A DNA stretch of 64,000 nucleotides from Acidobacteriota bacterium (GCA_947470805.1 CANIVU010000003.1:95273-159272), one strand, 5' to 3'. Numbered from the stretch's first letter, positions 42,217 through 52,067 are shown. Notes: generated from the letters alone by a model not told the origin. Numbers and translations: made by a program.

Positions 42217-44589
42217 ATGCAGGATTTCGAAAAGCTCGGCGTATTCTATCTCGGCAAAAAGGACGAGGGCCTACTCCTCCTCGATTCTAAGGACCTGGTC
42301 ACCCACGCCGTCTGCGTCGGCATGACCGGCAGCGGCAAGACCGGCCTCTGCGTCGGCCTGCTCGAAGAAGCCGCCATCGATGGCATCCCCGCCATCATCA
42401 TCGACCCCAAGGGCGATCTTTCGAACCTGCTGCTCAACTTCCCCTCCCTCGCCCCGGCCGACTTCGCCCCCTGGGTCAACGAAGAAGAAGCGCGCAAAAA
42501 AGGCATCACGAAAGATCAGTTCGCCACCGAAACCGCCGAACGCTGGAAGAAGGGGCTCGCCGATTGGGGACAGGACGGCGCCCGCATCCAGCGCCTCCGA
42601 GACGCGGCCGACTACACCATCTACACCCCCGGCTCGTCGGCCGGCTACCCGGTCAGCGTCCTCCGCTCCTTCGGCGCGCCGCCGGAAGAAATGCGCGAAG
42701 ACCGCGAAGCCATGCGCGAACGGATTCAGTCCACCGCCACCGCCCTGCTGGCGCTCATGAACGTCGTCGCCGATCCCATCCAGTCCCGCGAGCACATCCT
42801 CATCAGCAAGCTCATCGAAAGCGCCTGGATGCAGGGCAATGACCTGGATTTGGCCACCCTCATCCAACAGATCCAGAAGCCGCCCGTCACTCGCATCGGC
42901 GTCCTCGAAATCGAAGCCTTCTACCCGTCGAAAGAACGCTTCGAACTCGCCATTGCGCTAAACAACCTGCTCGCTTCCCCCGGCTTCGAAGCCTGGCTTG
43001 AAGGCGACGCGCTCGATATCGGTTCGCTCCTCTACACGGCTACCGGCCGTCCGCGCATGTCCATCTTCTCCATCTCGCACCTGAGCGATTCGGAGCGTAT
43101 GTTCTTCGTCGCCCTCCTTCTCAACCAGATGGTCTCCTGGATGCGTACGCAGCCCGGCACCTCCAGCCTCCGCGCGCTGCTCTACATGGACGAGATCTTC
43201 GGTTACTTCCCGCCCGTCGCCAACCCGCCCTCCAAACAGCCTCTGCTTACGCTGTTGAAACAGGCCCGCGCCTTCGGCGTCGGCGTCGTCCTCGCCACCC
43301 AAAACCCGGTCGATCTCGACTACAAAGGCCTCTCCAACTGCGGCACCTGGCTCGTCGGCCGTCTGCAAACCGAGCGCGACAAAATGCGTCTCATCGAAGG
43401 TCTGGAAGGCGCCGCTGCCGCCGCCGGTGGCTCGGCCGACCGAGGCGCGTTGGAGCAACTGCTGTCCAGTCTCAAGAGCCGCATCTTCCTGATGAGCAAC
43501 GTCCACCGCGGCGCGCTCGAAGTCTTCGAATCCCGCTGGGCGCTCTCGTACTTGAGCGGCCCGCTCACCCGCGCCCAGATCAAAACGCTGATGGACGCGA
43601 AGAAGAAAGCGCTCCCGCCGCCACCCATCGCCGGCGAAGCCGCCGCCCCACCCGCCGCCGCGCCCAAACGCGCCGCCGAAGTCGTGGGCACCGCCCGCCC
43701 CGTCCTTCCGCCGGACATCGAACAGCATTTCCTCCCCGTCCGTTCCACGGGCGCGGCCAGCTACGAACCTGTACTCTTCGGTGTCGCCCAGGTTCGCTTC
43801 ACTGACACAAAAACGAAGATCGACTTCTCCCGTGAAGTGAAGTTCTGCACGCTCGTCGAGAGCGGGCCCGTAGCCGTCAACTGGGAACAGGCAGAAGAAC
43901 TGGACATCGACATCGCCGAGCTCGAAAGCGAACCCACCGACGGCGCCTCTTTCGGTGACCTACCCGCCGCCGCCGGCAAGGCCAAGTCCTACACCACTTG
44001 GAACAAGGATTTCGTCAACTGGCTCTTCGCCACGCAGAAACTCGAAGTTCTACAGAGCGCCAACCTCGGCCAGGTCTCCAATCCCGGCGAATCCGAGCGC
44101 GACTTCCGCGTCCGTCTCACCACTGCCGCTCATGAAGCGCGCGACGAAGCCGTCACCGCTCTCCGCCAGAAGTACGGACCCAAACTCGCCATGCTCGAAG
44201 AACGCGTGCGAAAAGCTCAGCAAATGGTGGAAAAGCAGCAGCAGGAAGCGACCCAGTCGAAAGTGCAGACCGGGCTCTCGATCGCCACCTCTGTGCTAGG
44301 CGCCATTATGGGCCGCGGCTTCATGACCAAGACCGCCATGTCCAGCGTCGGCTCCGCAGCCCGTACCCTCGGCAAGGCCAGCCGCGAGGGCCAGGACGTG
44401 GACCGCGCAGAAGAGAATCTGCAGTCCGCGCTCGATCAGCGCCAGCAACTCGAACAGCAACTGCAGGAAGAAATCGCCACCCTCGCAACGCAATACGACA
44501 CCCTGAACGAGAAGTTCGAGAGTGTCGTAATTGCGCCGAAAAAGACCAATATTCAGGTCAAACTGTTCTCGCTCTGCTGGAAAGGATAG
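42217..44589 (+). CDS. HerA-like ATPase (helicase HerA/DUF87-type ATP-binding protein)
   Basis: 790 residues, cytosolic. Walker A GMTGSGKTGLCVGLLEEAA (about 35-53), IIIDPKGDLSNLLLNFP, Walker B SLRALLYMDEIFGYFPPV, sensor LATQNPVDLDYKGLSNCGTW and an arginine-finger-type GRLQTERDKMRLIEGLE. Residues about 465-500 are a proline/alanine-rich linker. The last 200 residues form a long coiled coil (EERVRKAQQMVEKQQQEA; RQQLEQQLQEEIATLATQYD) around an alanine-serine stretch. The FtsK/HerA fold suggests a hexameric translocase, but no nuclease partner is nearby. Confidence 0.88.
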   Translation: MQDFEKLGVFYLGKKDEGLLLLDSKDLVTHAVCVGMTGSGKTGLCVGLLEEAAIDGIPAIIIDPKGDLSNLLLNFPSLAPADFAPWVNEEEARKKGITKDQFATETAERWKKGLADWGQDGARIQRLRDAADYTIYTPGSSAGYPVSVLRSFGAPPEEMREDREAMRERIQSTATALLALMNVVADPIQSREHILISKLIESAWMQGNDLDLATLIQQIQKPPVTRIGVLEIEAFYPSKERFELAIALNNLLASPGFEAWLEGDALDIGSLLYTATGRPRMSIFSISHLSDSERMFFVALLLNQMVSWMRTQPGTSSLRALLYMDEIFGYFPPVANPPSKQPLLTLLKQARAFGVGVVLATQNPVDLDYKGLSNCGTWLVGRLQTERDKMRLIEGLEGAAAAAGGSADRGALEQLLSSLKSRIFLMSNVHRGALEVFESRWALSYLSGPLTRAQIKTLMDAKKKALPPPPIAGEAAAPPAAAPKRAAEVVGTARPVLPPDIEQHFLPVRSTGAASYEPVLFGVAQVRFTDTKTKIDFSREVKFCTLVESGPVAVNWEQAEELDIDIAELESEPTDGASFGDLPAAAGKAKSYTTWNKDFVNWLFATQKLEVLQSANLGQVSNPGESERDFRVRLTTAAHEARDEAVTALRQKYGPKLAMLEERVRKAQQMVEKQQQEATQSKVQTGLSIATSVLGAIMGRGFMTKTAMSSVGSAARTLGKASREGQDVDRAEENLQSALDQRQQLEQQLQEEIATLATQYDTLNEKFESVVIAPKKTNIQVKLFSLCWKG

Positions 44590-44607
44590 GCTTCGGGCCT
44601 AATCCTT
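44582..44607. terminator. Hairpin between convergent genes
   Basis: AAGGAT-AGGC pairs with GCCT-ATCCTT across a TTCGG loop with one bulged base, in the 9-base gap and edges of the convergent HerA-like and propeller genes. No clear T tail on the plus strand, so it is a weak candidate. Confidence 0.35.
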
Positions 44608-45606
44608 CCAGTCAGCGACGAAGATGTTGAACTCGTACCGGCTCTTGGTGTTCAAAGAGCTGGAAAACACGAACTTCTTCCCGTCCGGCGAAAACTCGGG
44701 GAACGAAGTGAACCCGTTGAAATTCGTGATCTGCTTCAACCCGGAACCGTCTACGTTCACAATGTAAAGCTCAAAATCCCGGCCATCGCACTTGTGCATG
44801 TTCGACGAAAAAACGATGCGCTTGCCGTCGGGCGTGAAGGTGGGTGCGAAGTTGGCGCAGTTATTGTTGGTGATCTGCTTCCGGTCGTTCCCATCCGGCC
44901 CGGAAACGAAGAGTTCCATCTTCATCGGCGCCGTCAGATTCTCCTTCAACAGCTCGTTGTAACGGGCCATCGTCTCCGGCGTCTGCGGATGGTTGGCGCG
45001 CCACACGATGTGCTTGCCATCGCGCGAATAGACGGCCCCACCGTCGTACCCGCGGGACTTCGTCAACTGGTGTTTATCGCTGCCGTCGGATTTCATCGTC
45101 CACAGATCCAGATCTCCGGACTCCATCGACGTATAGATAATCCGGCCCGTTTTGAAGTTCACCGTCGCCTCGGCATCGTAGCCCGGCATCTTCGTCAACT
45201 TCTTCACGATCTTTCCCTGATCGGTGGCGAGATAGATCTCGTAGCCCGGGAACACGCCCCACAAATAGCCCTTGCTCCGGTCCGGCGGCGGCGGGCACGC
45301 ATCGCCTGCTTCATGCGTCGAACCGTACACAATGTGCTTGTTATCCTTCAAAAAATACGCACACGTCGTCCGGCCTTTGCCGGTCGATACCAGCTTCTGG
45401 TCAGACCCGTCGGCGTTCATCGTGAAGATCTGGTCACACGGATACGGCTCCCGCGTCGACTGGAAAACCAGCCGCTTTCCATCCGGAGCCCAATACGCTT
45501 CCGCGTTCTGCCCGCCGTTGGTCAGCTGCTTCAAATTCTTCAAATGTTCACTATCCTGCGCCGCCAATGGCAGCAACAGAGCAATCGATAAAACTAGCTT
45601 CCGCAT
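44599..45606 (-). CDS. TolB-like/WD40 (PD40) beta-propeller exported protein
   Basis: 335 residues with signal MRKLVLSIALLLPLAAQ. Six PD40-type blades repeat the pattern YWAPDGKRLVFQSTRE, MKSDGSDKHQLTKSRGYDGGAVYSRDGKHIVWRA, SGPDGNDRKQITNNNCANFAPTFTPDGKRIVFSSN and VNVDGSGLKQITNFNGFTSFPEFSPDGKKFVFSS. Such proteins act as periplasmic binding scaffolds. It lies 2 bases after the core-MetE gene, so they share a transcript, though no shared role is evident. Confidence 0.88.
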   Translation of the reverse strand: MRKLVLSIALLLPLAAQDSEHLKNLKQLTNGGQNAEAYWAPDGKRLVFQSTREPYPCDQIFTMNADGSDQKLVSTGKGRTTCAYFLKDNKHIVYGSTHEAGDACPPPPDRSKGYLWGVFPGYEIYLATDQGKIVKKLTKMPGYDAEATVNFKTGRIIYTSMESGDLDLWTMKSDGSDKHQLTKSRGYDGGAVYSRDGKHIVWRANHPQTPETMARYNELLKENLTAPMKMELFVSGPDGNDRKQITNNNCANFAPTFTPDGKRIVFSSNMHKCDGRDFELYIVNVDGSGLKQITNFNGFTSFPEFSPDGKKFVFSSSLNTKSRYEFNIFVADWKD

Positions 45607-45608
45607 CG

Positions 45609-46607
45609 TTATTTTCTTCCTTCAAACAGGTTGCGGCCCTGCACCAGCGCCCGCATCTTTCCATCGGCGACGCTGCGCTGCAGCATCCAAAAACCGCAAT
45701 CGGGGTGGACGAACGGAATTCGTCCCGGCCCCAAAACCTTTTGTGCGTGTTCAATCCGCGAAGCAATCAAATCAGGCGATTCGATCCCGTTGTCCTTGAT
45801 ATCAACAACGCTCAGCCCCAGCCCGATCTTCGGATCCAGTTCCCGGAACGCGTCCAGTTCGTCATACCCGCGCCGCGCGAATTCCAGAATCAAGTGGTCG
45901 CAATGCAGCCCGTTCATGAACGGCATCAGGTCTTTCCAAAAACCCTTCTGCACCGATTGCCCGCCATAATTCCCAAAGCAAATATGCACGCCGCGCTTGC
46001 CGCGGATGCCGTCCAGCACATGATTGATCGCCGGCAGCGCCCACTCCCGGTCTTCCGGATGACCGCTGATATTCGCTTCGTCGATCTGAATCACTTCCGC
46101 GCCAATGCGCTCCATCTGGCGGCGCAACACCTGCGCGATCGCCATGCACAATTCGCCGCGGTCTGTATAAAAACGGTCAGTCAACACCTTCGTCAACATG
46201 TGCGGCCCGGTACAGGTGAACTTCAACTGGTTCGCCGTCAGCCCCTTGGTGAAGTCGTAGTCGCGCGCCAGGTTCAACACGCCGTCGCCCACCGCTTCAT
46301 GCACAATCCCGGCCGGGTCCGTCCGGTACTTCAACTGCGTGTCGGCGCGAAACTCATCGATATCGGAAATCGAAAACCGGGTCCGAATCCCCGACATCCG
46401 GCTAATGAAGTAGTCGATCATCCCGTTCGTTTCCGGATGGCTCGGATCGAACCGGTTCAACTCCCCGTCGGCCACGACATCGATGCCCGCCAACTCCTGC
46501 GTCTTCAGCACCACCATGATCGCGTCGCGCAGCGCGCCCCGGGACGTATCGCCGAAAAGCCATTGCGGGGTAGGATAGCTGCCCACCACAGTTGTCAGGA
46601 TTGCCAT
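45609..46607 (-). CDS. Core-MetE family protein (cobalamin-independent methionine synthase C-terminal-domain type)
   Basis: 332 residues, only the catalytic half of MetE. It has TTVVGSYPTP at the start, VVADGELNRFD, IQIDEANISG, zinc ligands His and Cys in HICFGNYGG, Glu in HLILEFARRG and Cys in VHPDCGFWML, so the metal site of methionine synthase is complete. The N-terminal folate-binding half is missing, as in the short MetE/MesD-like proteins that use another methyl donor. Product probably methionine or a related thioether. Divergent from the VCBS protein with a 19-base gap. Confidence 0.85.
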   Translation of the reverse strand: MAILTTVVGSYPTPQWLFGDTSRGALRDAIMVVLKTQELAGIDVVADGELNRFDPSHPETNGMIDYFISRMSGIRTRFSISDIDEFRADTQLKYRTDPAGIVHEAVGDGVLNLARDYDFTKGLTANQLKFTCTGPHMLTKVLTDRFYTDRGELCMAIAQVLRRQMERIGAEVIQIDEANISGHPEDREWALPAINHVLDGIRGKRGVHICFGNYGGQSVQKGFWKDLMPFMNGLHCDHLILEFARRGYDELDAFRELDPKIGLGLSVVDIKDNGIESPDLIASRIEHAQKVLGPGRIPFVHPDCGFWMLQRSVADGKMRALVQGRNLFEGRK

Positions 46608-46626
46608 AAAAGAACCATTCTATATT

Positions 46627-47748
46627 GTGGCTTCTCATTCGCGAACCCTGCTGTTTCTCCTCGCCCTCCCCGCGCTCGCCCAAACCCGCTTCGCGCACTT
46701 CGAAAGCCGTGCCCTCGCCACGGATCTCAAAGGCGGCTACCAGGTCGTCGTCACCGACGTCAACAAAGACGGCAAGCCCGACCTCGTCGCCCTCGCCTCC
46801 GGCATGACCGAACTGCTCTGGTTCGAAGCCCCGAACTGGGAACGCCACGTCCTCGCCACTGGCCTCAAGCGCATGATCAACACATGGCCGCTCGATACGG
46901 ACAAGGACGGCATCCCCGAATTCCTCGTCGCCCACGCCTTTGAAAACGAGGCCGCCCGTTCCGTCGGCATCGTCAGCCTGCTCACCCACGGCGCCGACGT
47001 CCGCCAACCCTGGACCGTCCGCGAAATCGATCGCCTCACCACCTCCCACCGCCTCCGTACGGCCAACGGACTCTTCATCAACGCCCCTCTCACCGGCGCC
47101 TCCGCCGTCGCTCCCGAGTACAACGACCACACGCCCCTCGTCGCCTACCGCCCCGGTGACTGGCACCGCCAACTCATCACCGATGCCGATGAAGGCGTCG
47201 TCCACGGCATCTTTATCCACGACTGGAATCGCGATGGCCGCGACGACGTTCTCACCGCCAGTTTCCGCGGCATCCACGTAAACCTCGCCCGCGCCGATGG
47301 CACCTGGACCCGCGAAAAGATCGCCGATGGCGACCCGGCGCCCTGGCCCAAATCTGGCTCCTCCGACATCGCCGTCGGCTTCCTGAAAGGCGAACGATTC
47401 CTCGCCGCCATCGAAGCCTGGCACGGCAATCAGGTCGCCATCTACCGCCAGAAAAAAGGCGCGTGGCAACGTACCGTGATCGACGACACCCTCACCGACG
47501 GCCACACCGTCTTCACCGCCGACCTCAATGGCGACGGCAAACAGGAAGTCGTCGCCGGCTTCCGTGGCGGCAAGCGCGGTGTCTATGTTTACTACGAAGA
47601 GAACGGCCGCTGGATCCGCCAAATCCTAAGCGAAGGCGAAGTCTCCGCCGCCGCCTGCGTCGTCGCCGACCTCAATCGCGACCGCAAGCCGGACATCGCC
47701 TGCATCGGCGCCGCCACGCAAAACCTCGTCCTCTACACGCAAAAATGA
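46627..47748 (+). CDS. VCBS/FG-GAP-repeat exported protein
   Basis: 373 residues from a GTG at 46627 with signal MASHSRTLLFLLALPALAQ. Calcium-loop repeats of the FG-GAP type: DVNKDGKPDLV, DTDKDGIPEFL, DWNRDGRDDVL, DLNGDGKQEVV and DLNRDRKPDIA, spaced through an integrin-like seven-bladed propeller. Probably a secreted calcium-stabilised binding protein. It overlaps the creatininase start (ATGA). Confidence 0.88.
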   Translation: MASHSRTLLFLLALPALAQTRFAHFESRALATDLKGGYQVVVTDVNKDGKPDLVALASGMTELLWFEAPNWERHVLATGLKRMINTWPLDTDKDGIPEFLVAHAFENEAARSVGIVSLLTHGADVRQPWTVREIDRLTTSHRLRTANGLFINAPLTGASAVAPEYNDHTPLVAYRPGDWHRQLITDADEGVVHGIFIHDWNRDGRDDVLTASFRGIHVNLARADGTWTREKIADGDPAPWPKSGSSDIAVGFLKGERFLAAIEAWHGNQVAIYRQKKGAWQRTVIDDTLTDGHTVFTADLNGDGKQEVVAGFRGGKRGVYVYYEENGRWIRQILSEGEVSAAACVVADLNRDRKPDIACIGAATQNLVLYTQK

Positions 47749-48521
47749 TCCGCCGCTACGCCGAACTGCGCCCCGAAGAACTCGCCGCCGCACTCGCCTC
47801 GAACCCCACGTTCATCTGCCCCTGGGGGGCGCTCGAATGGCACGGCGCCCACCTGCCGCTCGGCCTCGACGGCATCGTCGCCGAAGCCTTCAGCGGACGG
47901 CTCGCCGCCGCCACCGGCGCCACTCTACTCCCCGGCACCTGGCTGCCGATGACCACACTCCCGCACCCGCACTCGCTCTCCATTCCCACCGCCACCGTTT
48001 GCGCCGTCTGGCGTGCGCTGCTGGACGAACTCGCCCGCATCGGCGCGCGCACCGTTTGCCTCGTCTCCGGCCATTACGCCCAGGGCCACGAACTGGAGAT
48101 GTACCGCGAATGCGTCGACGCCATGCAGCGCCACCCCGGCCTCCGCGTCCTCGCCGCATCGCCCCTCGAACTGCTCAACGACGACAATCTCCTCGACCAC
48201 GCCGGCCACCGCGAAGCCGCCCAACTCCTCGCCATCCGTCCCGATCTCGTCCGGCTCGATCTCTTCCAACCCGGCCCGCCTACCGCCAACGCCGTCCTGG
48301 GCGACGACCCTCGCCACGCCACCGCGGCCATTGGCGAACAACTCCTCGCCAGCGCGGTAACCGCCTGGCAACAAGCCATCGCCACCTGGAACGAATCCGA
48401 GCTTCACAACTTCTACCAGACCCGCGCCGCCGCCTACCTGCCCTACCGCGACGCCTTCTTCAAAGAGTCCTGGGAACAGGCCATCACCGACTGGTGGCAA
48501 ACAAAATCAGGTAACAGCTAA
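47745..48521 (+). CDS. Creatininase family protein
   Basis: 258 residues; the start ATG at 47745 overlaps the previous stop by 4 bases. The creatininase metal sites are visible: CPWGALEWHGAHLPLGLDG (Glu, His and Asp ligands) and SGHYAQGHELEMYRE, where the family's GHGGN is GHYAQ. The C-terminal helix NFYQTRAAAYLPYRDAF is intact. Members are metal-dependent amidohydrolases acting on creatinine or on related cyclic amides in cofactor pathways. The 3' end overlaps the convergent kynureninase by 15 bases. Confidence 0.88.
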   Translation: MIRRYAELRPEELAAALASNPTFICPWGALEWHGAHLPLGLDGIVAEAFSGRLAAATGATLLPGTWLPMTTLPHPHSLSIPTATVCAVWRALLDELARIGARTVCLVSGHYAQGHELEMYRECVDAMQRHPGLRVLAASPLELLNDDNLLDHAGHREAAQLLAIRPDLVRLDLFQPGPPTANAVLGDDPRHATAAIGEQLLASAVTAWQQAIATWNESELHNFYQTRAAAYLPYRDAFFKESWEQAITDWWQTKSGNS

Positions 48522-49712
48522 CCGCGCCCCGTCGAACCGCTCATACGATTTCGTACGCAACGCCAGCCGCAGCCGGCCCACCGCCTCGCACACATCCTCG
48601 AAAGAATTGTAGAGCGGTGCCACGCCAAACCGGATCAGATCGGGTGCCCGAAAATCCGGAATCACCGCGTAATCCGTAATCAGCGTTTGGGTCAACCGCC
48701 ACGCCTCCGGGTGCCGCAACGACACGTGCGACCCCCGCCGCGCCGCCTCTCGCGGCGAAGCCACCGTTACGCCAAACTCCGCCAACTGCCGGTCCGCCTC
48801 CGCAATCAGATAATCACAAAGCCGCCGCGACTTCTCCTCGACAGCCCCCATCCCCGCCTCAAACAACAGGTCCAACCCCGGCTCCAGGCACGCCATCGAC
48901 AGCACCGCCGGCGTCCCCGCCAAAAACCGCTGTATCCCCGCCGCAGGCCTGTACTCCAACCAAAACGCAAACGGATCCGCATGCCCCAGCCATCCCGGAA
49001 TCGGGCTCAGCAACCGCTCCTGCAAGTCCCGCCGAACATACAAAAACGCCGGCGCCCCGGGTCCGCCATTGCAGTATTTGTACGTGCAGCCAACGGCCAT
49101 CTCCGCGCCGCTGGCGTGCAAATCAATGGCAAAAGCCCCCACCGAATGGCTCAAGTCCCACAGCATCCACGCGCCCGTCGCTTGCACCCGCCGTGTCGTC
49201 TCCTCCAACGGATACACGGCCGCCGTCCGGAAACATGTCTGCGTCAGCGACACCAGGGCCGTTCCCCCACCCGCCGCCGCGACCGCATCATCGGCAATCG
49301 TCAAATCACCGCACGCCTGCAGAATATAGGCATCCGAAGGAAAGTTCCGCCGGTCGGTCACAATCCCCCGCCGCGGTGCCTGCGCCGCCACCGCCGCCGT
49401 CGCCAGCTTGAACAGATTCACCGACGTGCTGTCGCATACCAGCACCTCATCGGCATCGGCCCCAATCAGCGCCGCCAACTTCGCCCCCAGCCGGGACGGC
49501 AACGCCATCCATCCATCGTTCCAACCCCGAATTAACCGCGCCCCCCACTGCCGCTGCACCAGATCCTCCGCCAGCCCAACAGCCTTCCGCGGCAGCCGGC
49601 CCAGCGAGTTCCCGTCCAGATAAATCGGCCCGCCCGCCTCCGCCACAAACTCCTCCCGAAACCGCCGCAGCGGATCGGAAGAATCCATCTGCCGCGCATG
49701 AAAAAGGCTCAC
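48507..49712 (-). CDS. kynU: Kynureninase
   Basis: 401 residues from a GTG at 49712 that overlaps the previous stop (GTGA); an ATG at 49688 is a possible alternative. Fold type I PLP enzyme that splits kynurenine to anthranilate and alanine. Motifs: IYLDGNSLGRLP, RQWGARLIRGWNDGWM, VCDSTSVNLFKL, PSDAYILQ, MLWDLSHSVGAFAIDL (cofactor Asp and His), the PLP-binding Lys in GCTYKYCNGGPGAPAFLYV and GWLGHADPF. No other tryptophan-degradation gene is nearby. The frame upstream of 49712 lies inside the neighbouring gene. Confidence 0.95.
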   Translation of the reverse strand: MSLFHARQMDSSDPLRRFREEFVAEAGGPIYLDGNSLGRLPRKAVGLAEDLVQRQWGARLIRGWNDGWMALPSRLGAKLAALIGADADEVLVCDSTSVNLFKLATAAVAAQAPRRGIVTDRRNFPSDAYILQACGDLTIADDAVAAAGGGTALVSLTQTCFRTAAVYPLEETTRRVQATGAWMLWDLSHSVGAFAIDLHASGAEMAVGCTYKYCNGGPGAPAFLYVRRDLQERLLSPIPGWLGHADPFAFWLEYRPAAGIQRFLAGTPAVLSMACLEPGLDLLFEAGMGAVEEKSRRLCDYLIAEADRQLAEFGVTVASPREAARRGSHVSLRHPEAWRLTQTLITDYAVIPDFRAPDLIRFGVAPLYNSFEDVCEAVGRLRLALRTKSYERFDGARLAVT

Positions 49713-51238
49713 GCTCGTCCCTCCACAAAAACTTCCACCCACTCCACCCGGCCCGCCGAAGCCGCCTTCACATCCACCACCGCCTCCGTAGTTCCCAGCG
49801 TCCCCGCAAACCGGTACACCGGGCAGTTCGGCCCCGGTTTCAACCCGTCTTCCACCCGATCGAACCCAGTCAGCACCCCATTGCAACGCACCTCCCACTT
49901 CGCCGCATCCCCACCCTTCACGCCCAAACGAACCGCCACCTTTGCCCCAGCCGGCACGTCACCCACTGGTACACGAATCCCAAACCAGCGCCCCGCCTCC
50001 GCCTCGACGGGCAGCTTGTAGGAAGCCTTCTCCCCCGGTGCCCATGTGTCCTGGTACGTCACAACATGCCGCCGAGGCTTCCCCGCCATCGCCCCGGCAT
50101 CTCCAATCTCCCGCAACAGCGCCGGGTACGTCGACAAGTCATCCATCGCCGTCTGGCTATCCATGTAGTTGAACAAATAGATCCGGTCCGCCCCCTGCGC
50201 CATGTACGCCGCCGCCGACCCGCGCACCGTCTCGAGCGAGTTCGTCTGGAACGGCCGCCCGCCCACCGCCACCGATCCCTGAAACGCGTTCAACCCCAAC
50301 TCCAACCCCGCCGCCAGCACCACCGAACCGGGCAGCAACCGGCGCCACAGTCCAATCGGCATATCGTTATCCACGGTCCGCCAGAAGTTCGTCACCGTGA
50401 CGATATCCACCAATCCCTCCTTCGCCCACGTCACCGCGTCCAGCCCCAACCGCTGCGCCGTCTCCGGTCGCGATGGCACCCGCACCGCAATCCGCTTCTT
50501 CGGCCCCAACAGCTTCCGCAACCGCCGGTGGAAATCGGTCAACACGCGCGCCCCTTCCGCCTCCCGGCCCGGCGTGAAGTGAAACCCGAACCGCATCCAG
50601 TCCAGTTCCATCCCGTCAAAGTCATACCGCCCCGCCACCTCCTCCACGAACTTCCAGTTGTGTTCCCGCACCGCCGGCTGCAAGTAATCCAACGCCTTGT
50701 CGCGCTGCTCCCCGCGGTACGGCACCCTCCGCAACTCCGGATGGGTCTTCCAAAACTCGCTGTGCAGGTAGTGCCGTTCGTCGTCCACGTTGTGCAAATC
50801 GTTCATGCGAACCGACACCCACGCCCCGATCCGATGCTTCCGCGCCCGCGCCAGCCATAGCCGGTACGGGTCGATCGCGTCCTGGTGCATCTGCCAGGCC
50901 TGGTGCACCCACGCCCGCGCGAACTTCGCCTCCGCCGCCGGAACGCTTGCAAACAGTTCTTGATTGTCCGGCCCCTTTGGATCGTAACCATCCCAGAACG
51001 ACGTCCGCGTCTTCGAAGGAAATCCCGCCCGCATCGCATTCACGTTCAACAACAACTCGCGCACCTGCGTCCCCGCATATTGATCAACAAACGAGGAAAC
51101 CTCCTCCGCCCCCAATCGCCGCCCGGCACGGGAAGCAAAGTAGTGGTTGGAATCTTCATTGAGGGCTATCCCCCCGCGAGAAGAAGGGGCAGCCGCCGCG
51201 GCGGTGCCAAGGGTTGCGAGAAAAACTCTACGGTCCAT
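49709..51238 (-). CDS. Glycoside-hydrolase-like exported protein
   Basis: 509 residues with a Tat-like signal MDRRVFLATLGTAAAAAPSS. The centre (about 90-370) is a TIM-barrel-type sequence: RIGAWVSVRMND, RYDFDGMELDWMRFGFHFTPG (a DxxELD catalytic-type motif), IAVRVPSRPETA, VDIVTVTNFWR and ADRIYLFNY. The last 120 residues are a beta-sandwich, likely a binding module. The layout resembles unassigned GH-like families of soil bacteria. Substrate not evident. It precedes kynureninase with a 4-base overlap. Confidence 0.7.
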   Translation of the reverse strand: MDRRVFLATLGTAAAAAPSSRGGIALNEDSNHYFASRAGRRLGAEEVSSFVDQYAGTQVRELLLNVNAMRAGFPSKTRTSFWDGYDPKGPDNQELFASVPAAEAKFARAWVHQAWQMHQDAIDPYRLWLARARKHRIGAWVSVRMNDLHNVDDERHYLHSEFWKTHPELRRVPYRGEQRDKALDYLQPAVREHNWKFVEEVAGRYDFDGMELDWMRFGFHFTPGREAEGARVLTDFHRRLRKLLGPKKRIAVRVPSRPETAQRLGLDAVTWAKEGLVDIVTVTNFWRTVDNDMPIGLWRRLLPGSVVLAAGLELGLNAFQGSVAVGGRPFQTNSLETVRGSAAAYMAQGADRIYLFNYMDSQTAMDDLSTYPALLREIGDAGAMAGKPRRHVVTYQDTWAPGEKASYKLPVEAEAGRWFGIRVPVGDVPAGAKVAVRLGVKGGDAAKWEVRCNGVLTGFDRVEDGLKPGPNCPVYRFAGTLGTTEAVVDVKAASAGRVEWVEVFVEGRA

Positions 51239-51263
51239 AGGGGAAATAGTAAACTGAAAGAGA

Positions 51264-52067
51264 GTGGATCTCGAAAAAACGCTGTTAAGAAAAGTGGGTC
51301 AGGCTATCGAGCGTTTCGATATGATCCGCGATGGAGACCGGGTTGCCGTCGGATTGTCCGGCGGGAAAGACTCCGTTGCCCTCCTTGAAGCGTTGCTTTT
51401 GCTGCAAAAACGCGCGCCAATCCACTTCGAAGTCTGCGCTTTCACCGTCGAACAGGGCAAGTTTCTTGCCCCCATCGCCCCCTTTGGCGATTACATGAAG
51501 GAGCGCGGCGTGGAGTGGCTCTACGTCCGCGACGAACCAAGTTTCAAACTGATTGAAGAGCAGCCGGACCATGGTTGCGACATGTGCAGCCGCTTCCGGC
51601 GCCGCGCCGTCTACGAAATTGGCAAGCAAATGGGAGCCAACGTCATTGCTTTGGGCCATACGGCGGATGATTTTTGCGAATCGTTGTTACGAAACGCAAT
51701 GTATACTGGGCGCCTTAGTGCGCTACCTGCGGTGACGTGGTCAGCCAAGAAAGATTTTCGGTTGATCCGGCCGTTGGTTTTTGTGACGGAGGAGATCACG
51801 CGGAATTACGCGGCAGCCCTTACGGCTCCCGTGATTCCATGCGGATGCTCGCAGAAGACGGGTACCGTTCGCCGGACCCTCCGGGATATTTTTGGTGAAT
51901 TAGAGAAGGAGCATCCCTACCTGAAAGAGAACCTCCTGTCGGCCATGGGGAATATTCAGACGGATCGATTACTCGATCCGCGATATCTCCCTGCGGATGC
52001 CGGCGGCCGTGCTGAACCGGCACCATCGAATGGTGCCGAACTGTTTCCCGTTGTCATGGAACTGTAA
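51264..52067 (+). CDS. ttcA: tRNA 2-thiocytidine biosynthesis protein TtcA
   Basis: 267 residues from a GTG at 51264. N-type ATP pyrophosphatase loop VGLSGGKDSVALLEA (about 29-43); iron-sulfur ligands in GCDMCSRFRRR and VIPCGCSQKTGTVRRTLRDIF; ending in ENLLSAMGNIQTDRLLDPRY, all matching TtcA, which thiolates cytidine 32 of certain tRNAs. The gene is less C-rich on this strand than those around it. Its stop lies inside the Pho-box-like array that precedes the phosphate importer. Confidence 0.93.
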   Translation: MDLEKTLLRKVGQAIERFDMIRDGDRVAVGLSGGKDSVALLEALLLLQKRAPIHFEVCAFTVEQGKFLAPIAPFGDYMKERGVEWLYVRDEPSFKLIEEQPDHGCDMCSRFRRRAVYEIGKQMGANVIALGHTADDFCESLLRNAMYTGRLSALPAVTWSAKKDFRLIRPLVFVTEEITRNYAAALTAPVIPCGCSQKTGTVRRTLRDIFGELEKEHPYLKENLLSAMGNIQTDRLLDPRYLPADAGGRAEPAPSNGAELFPVVMEL

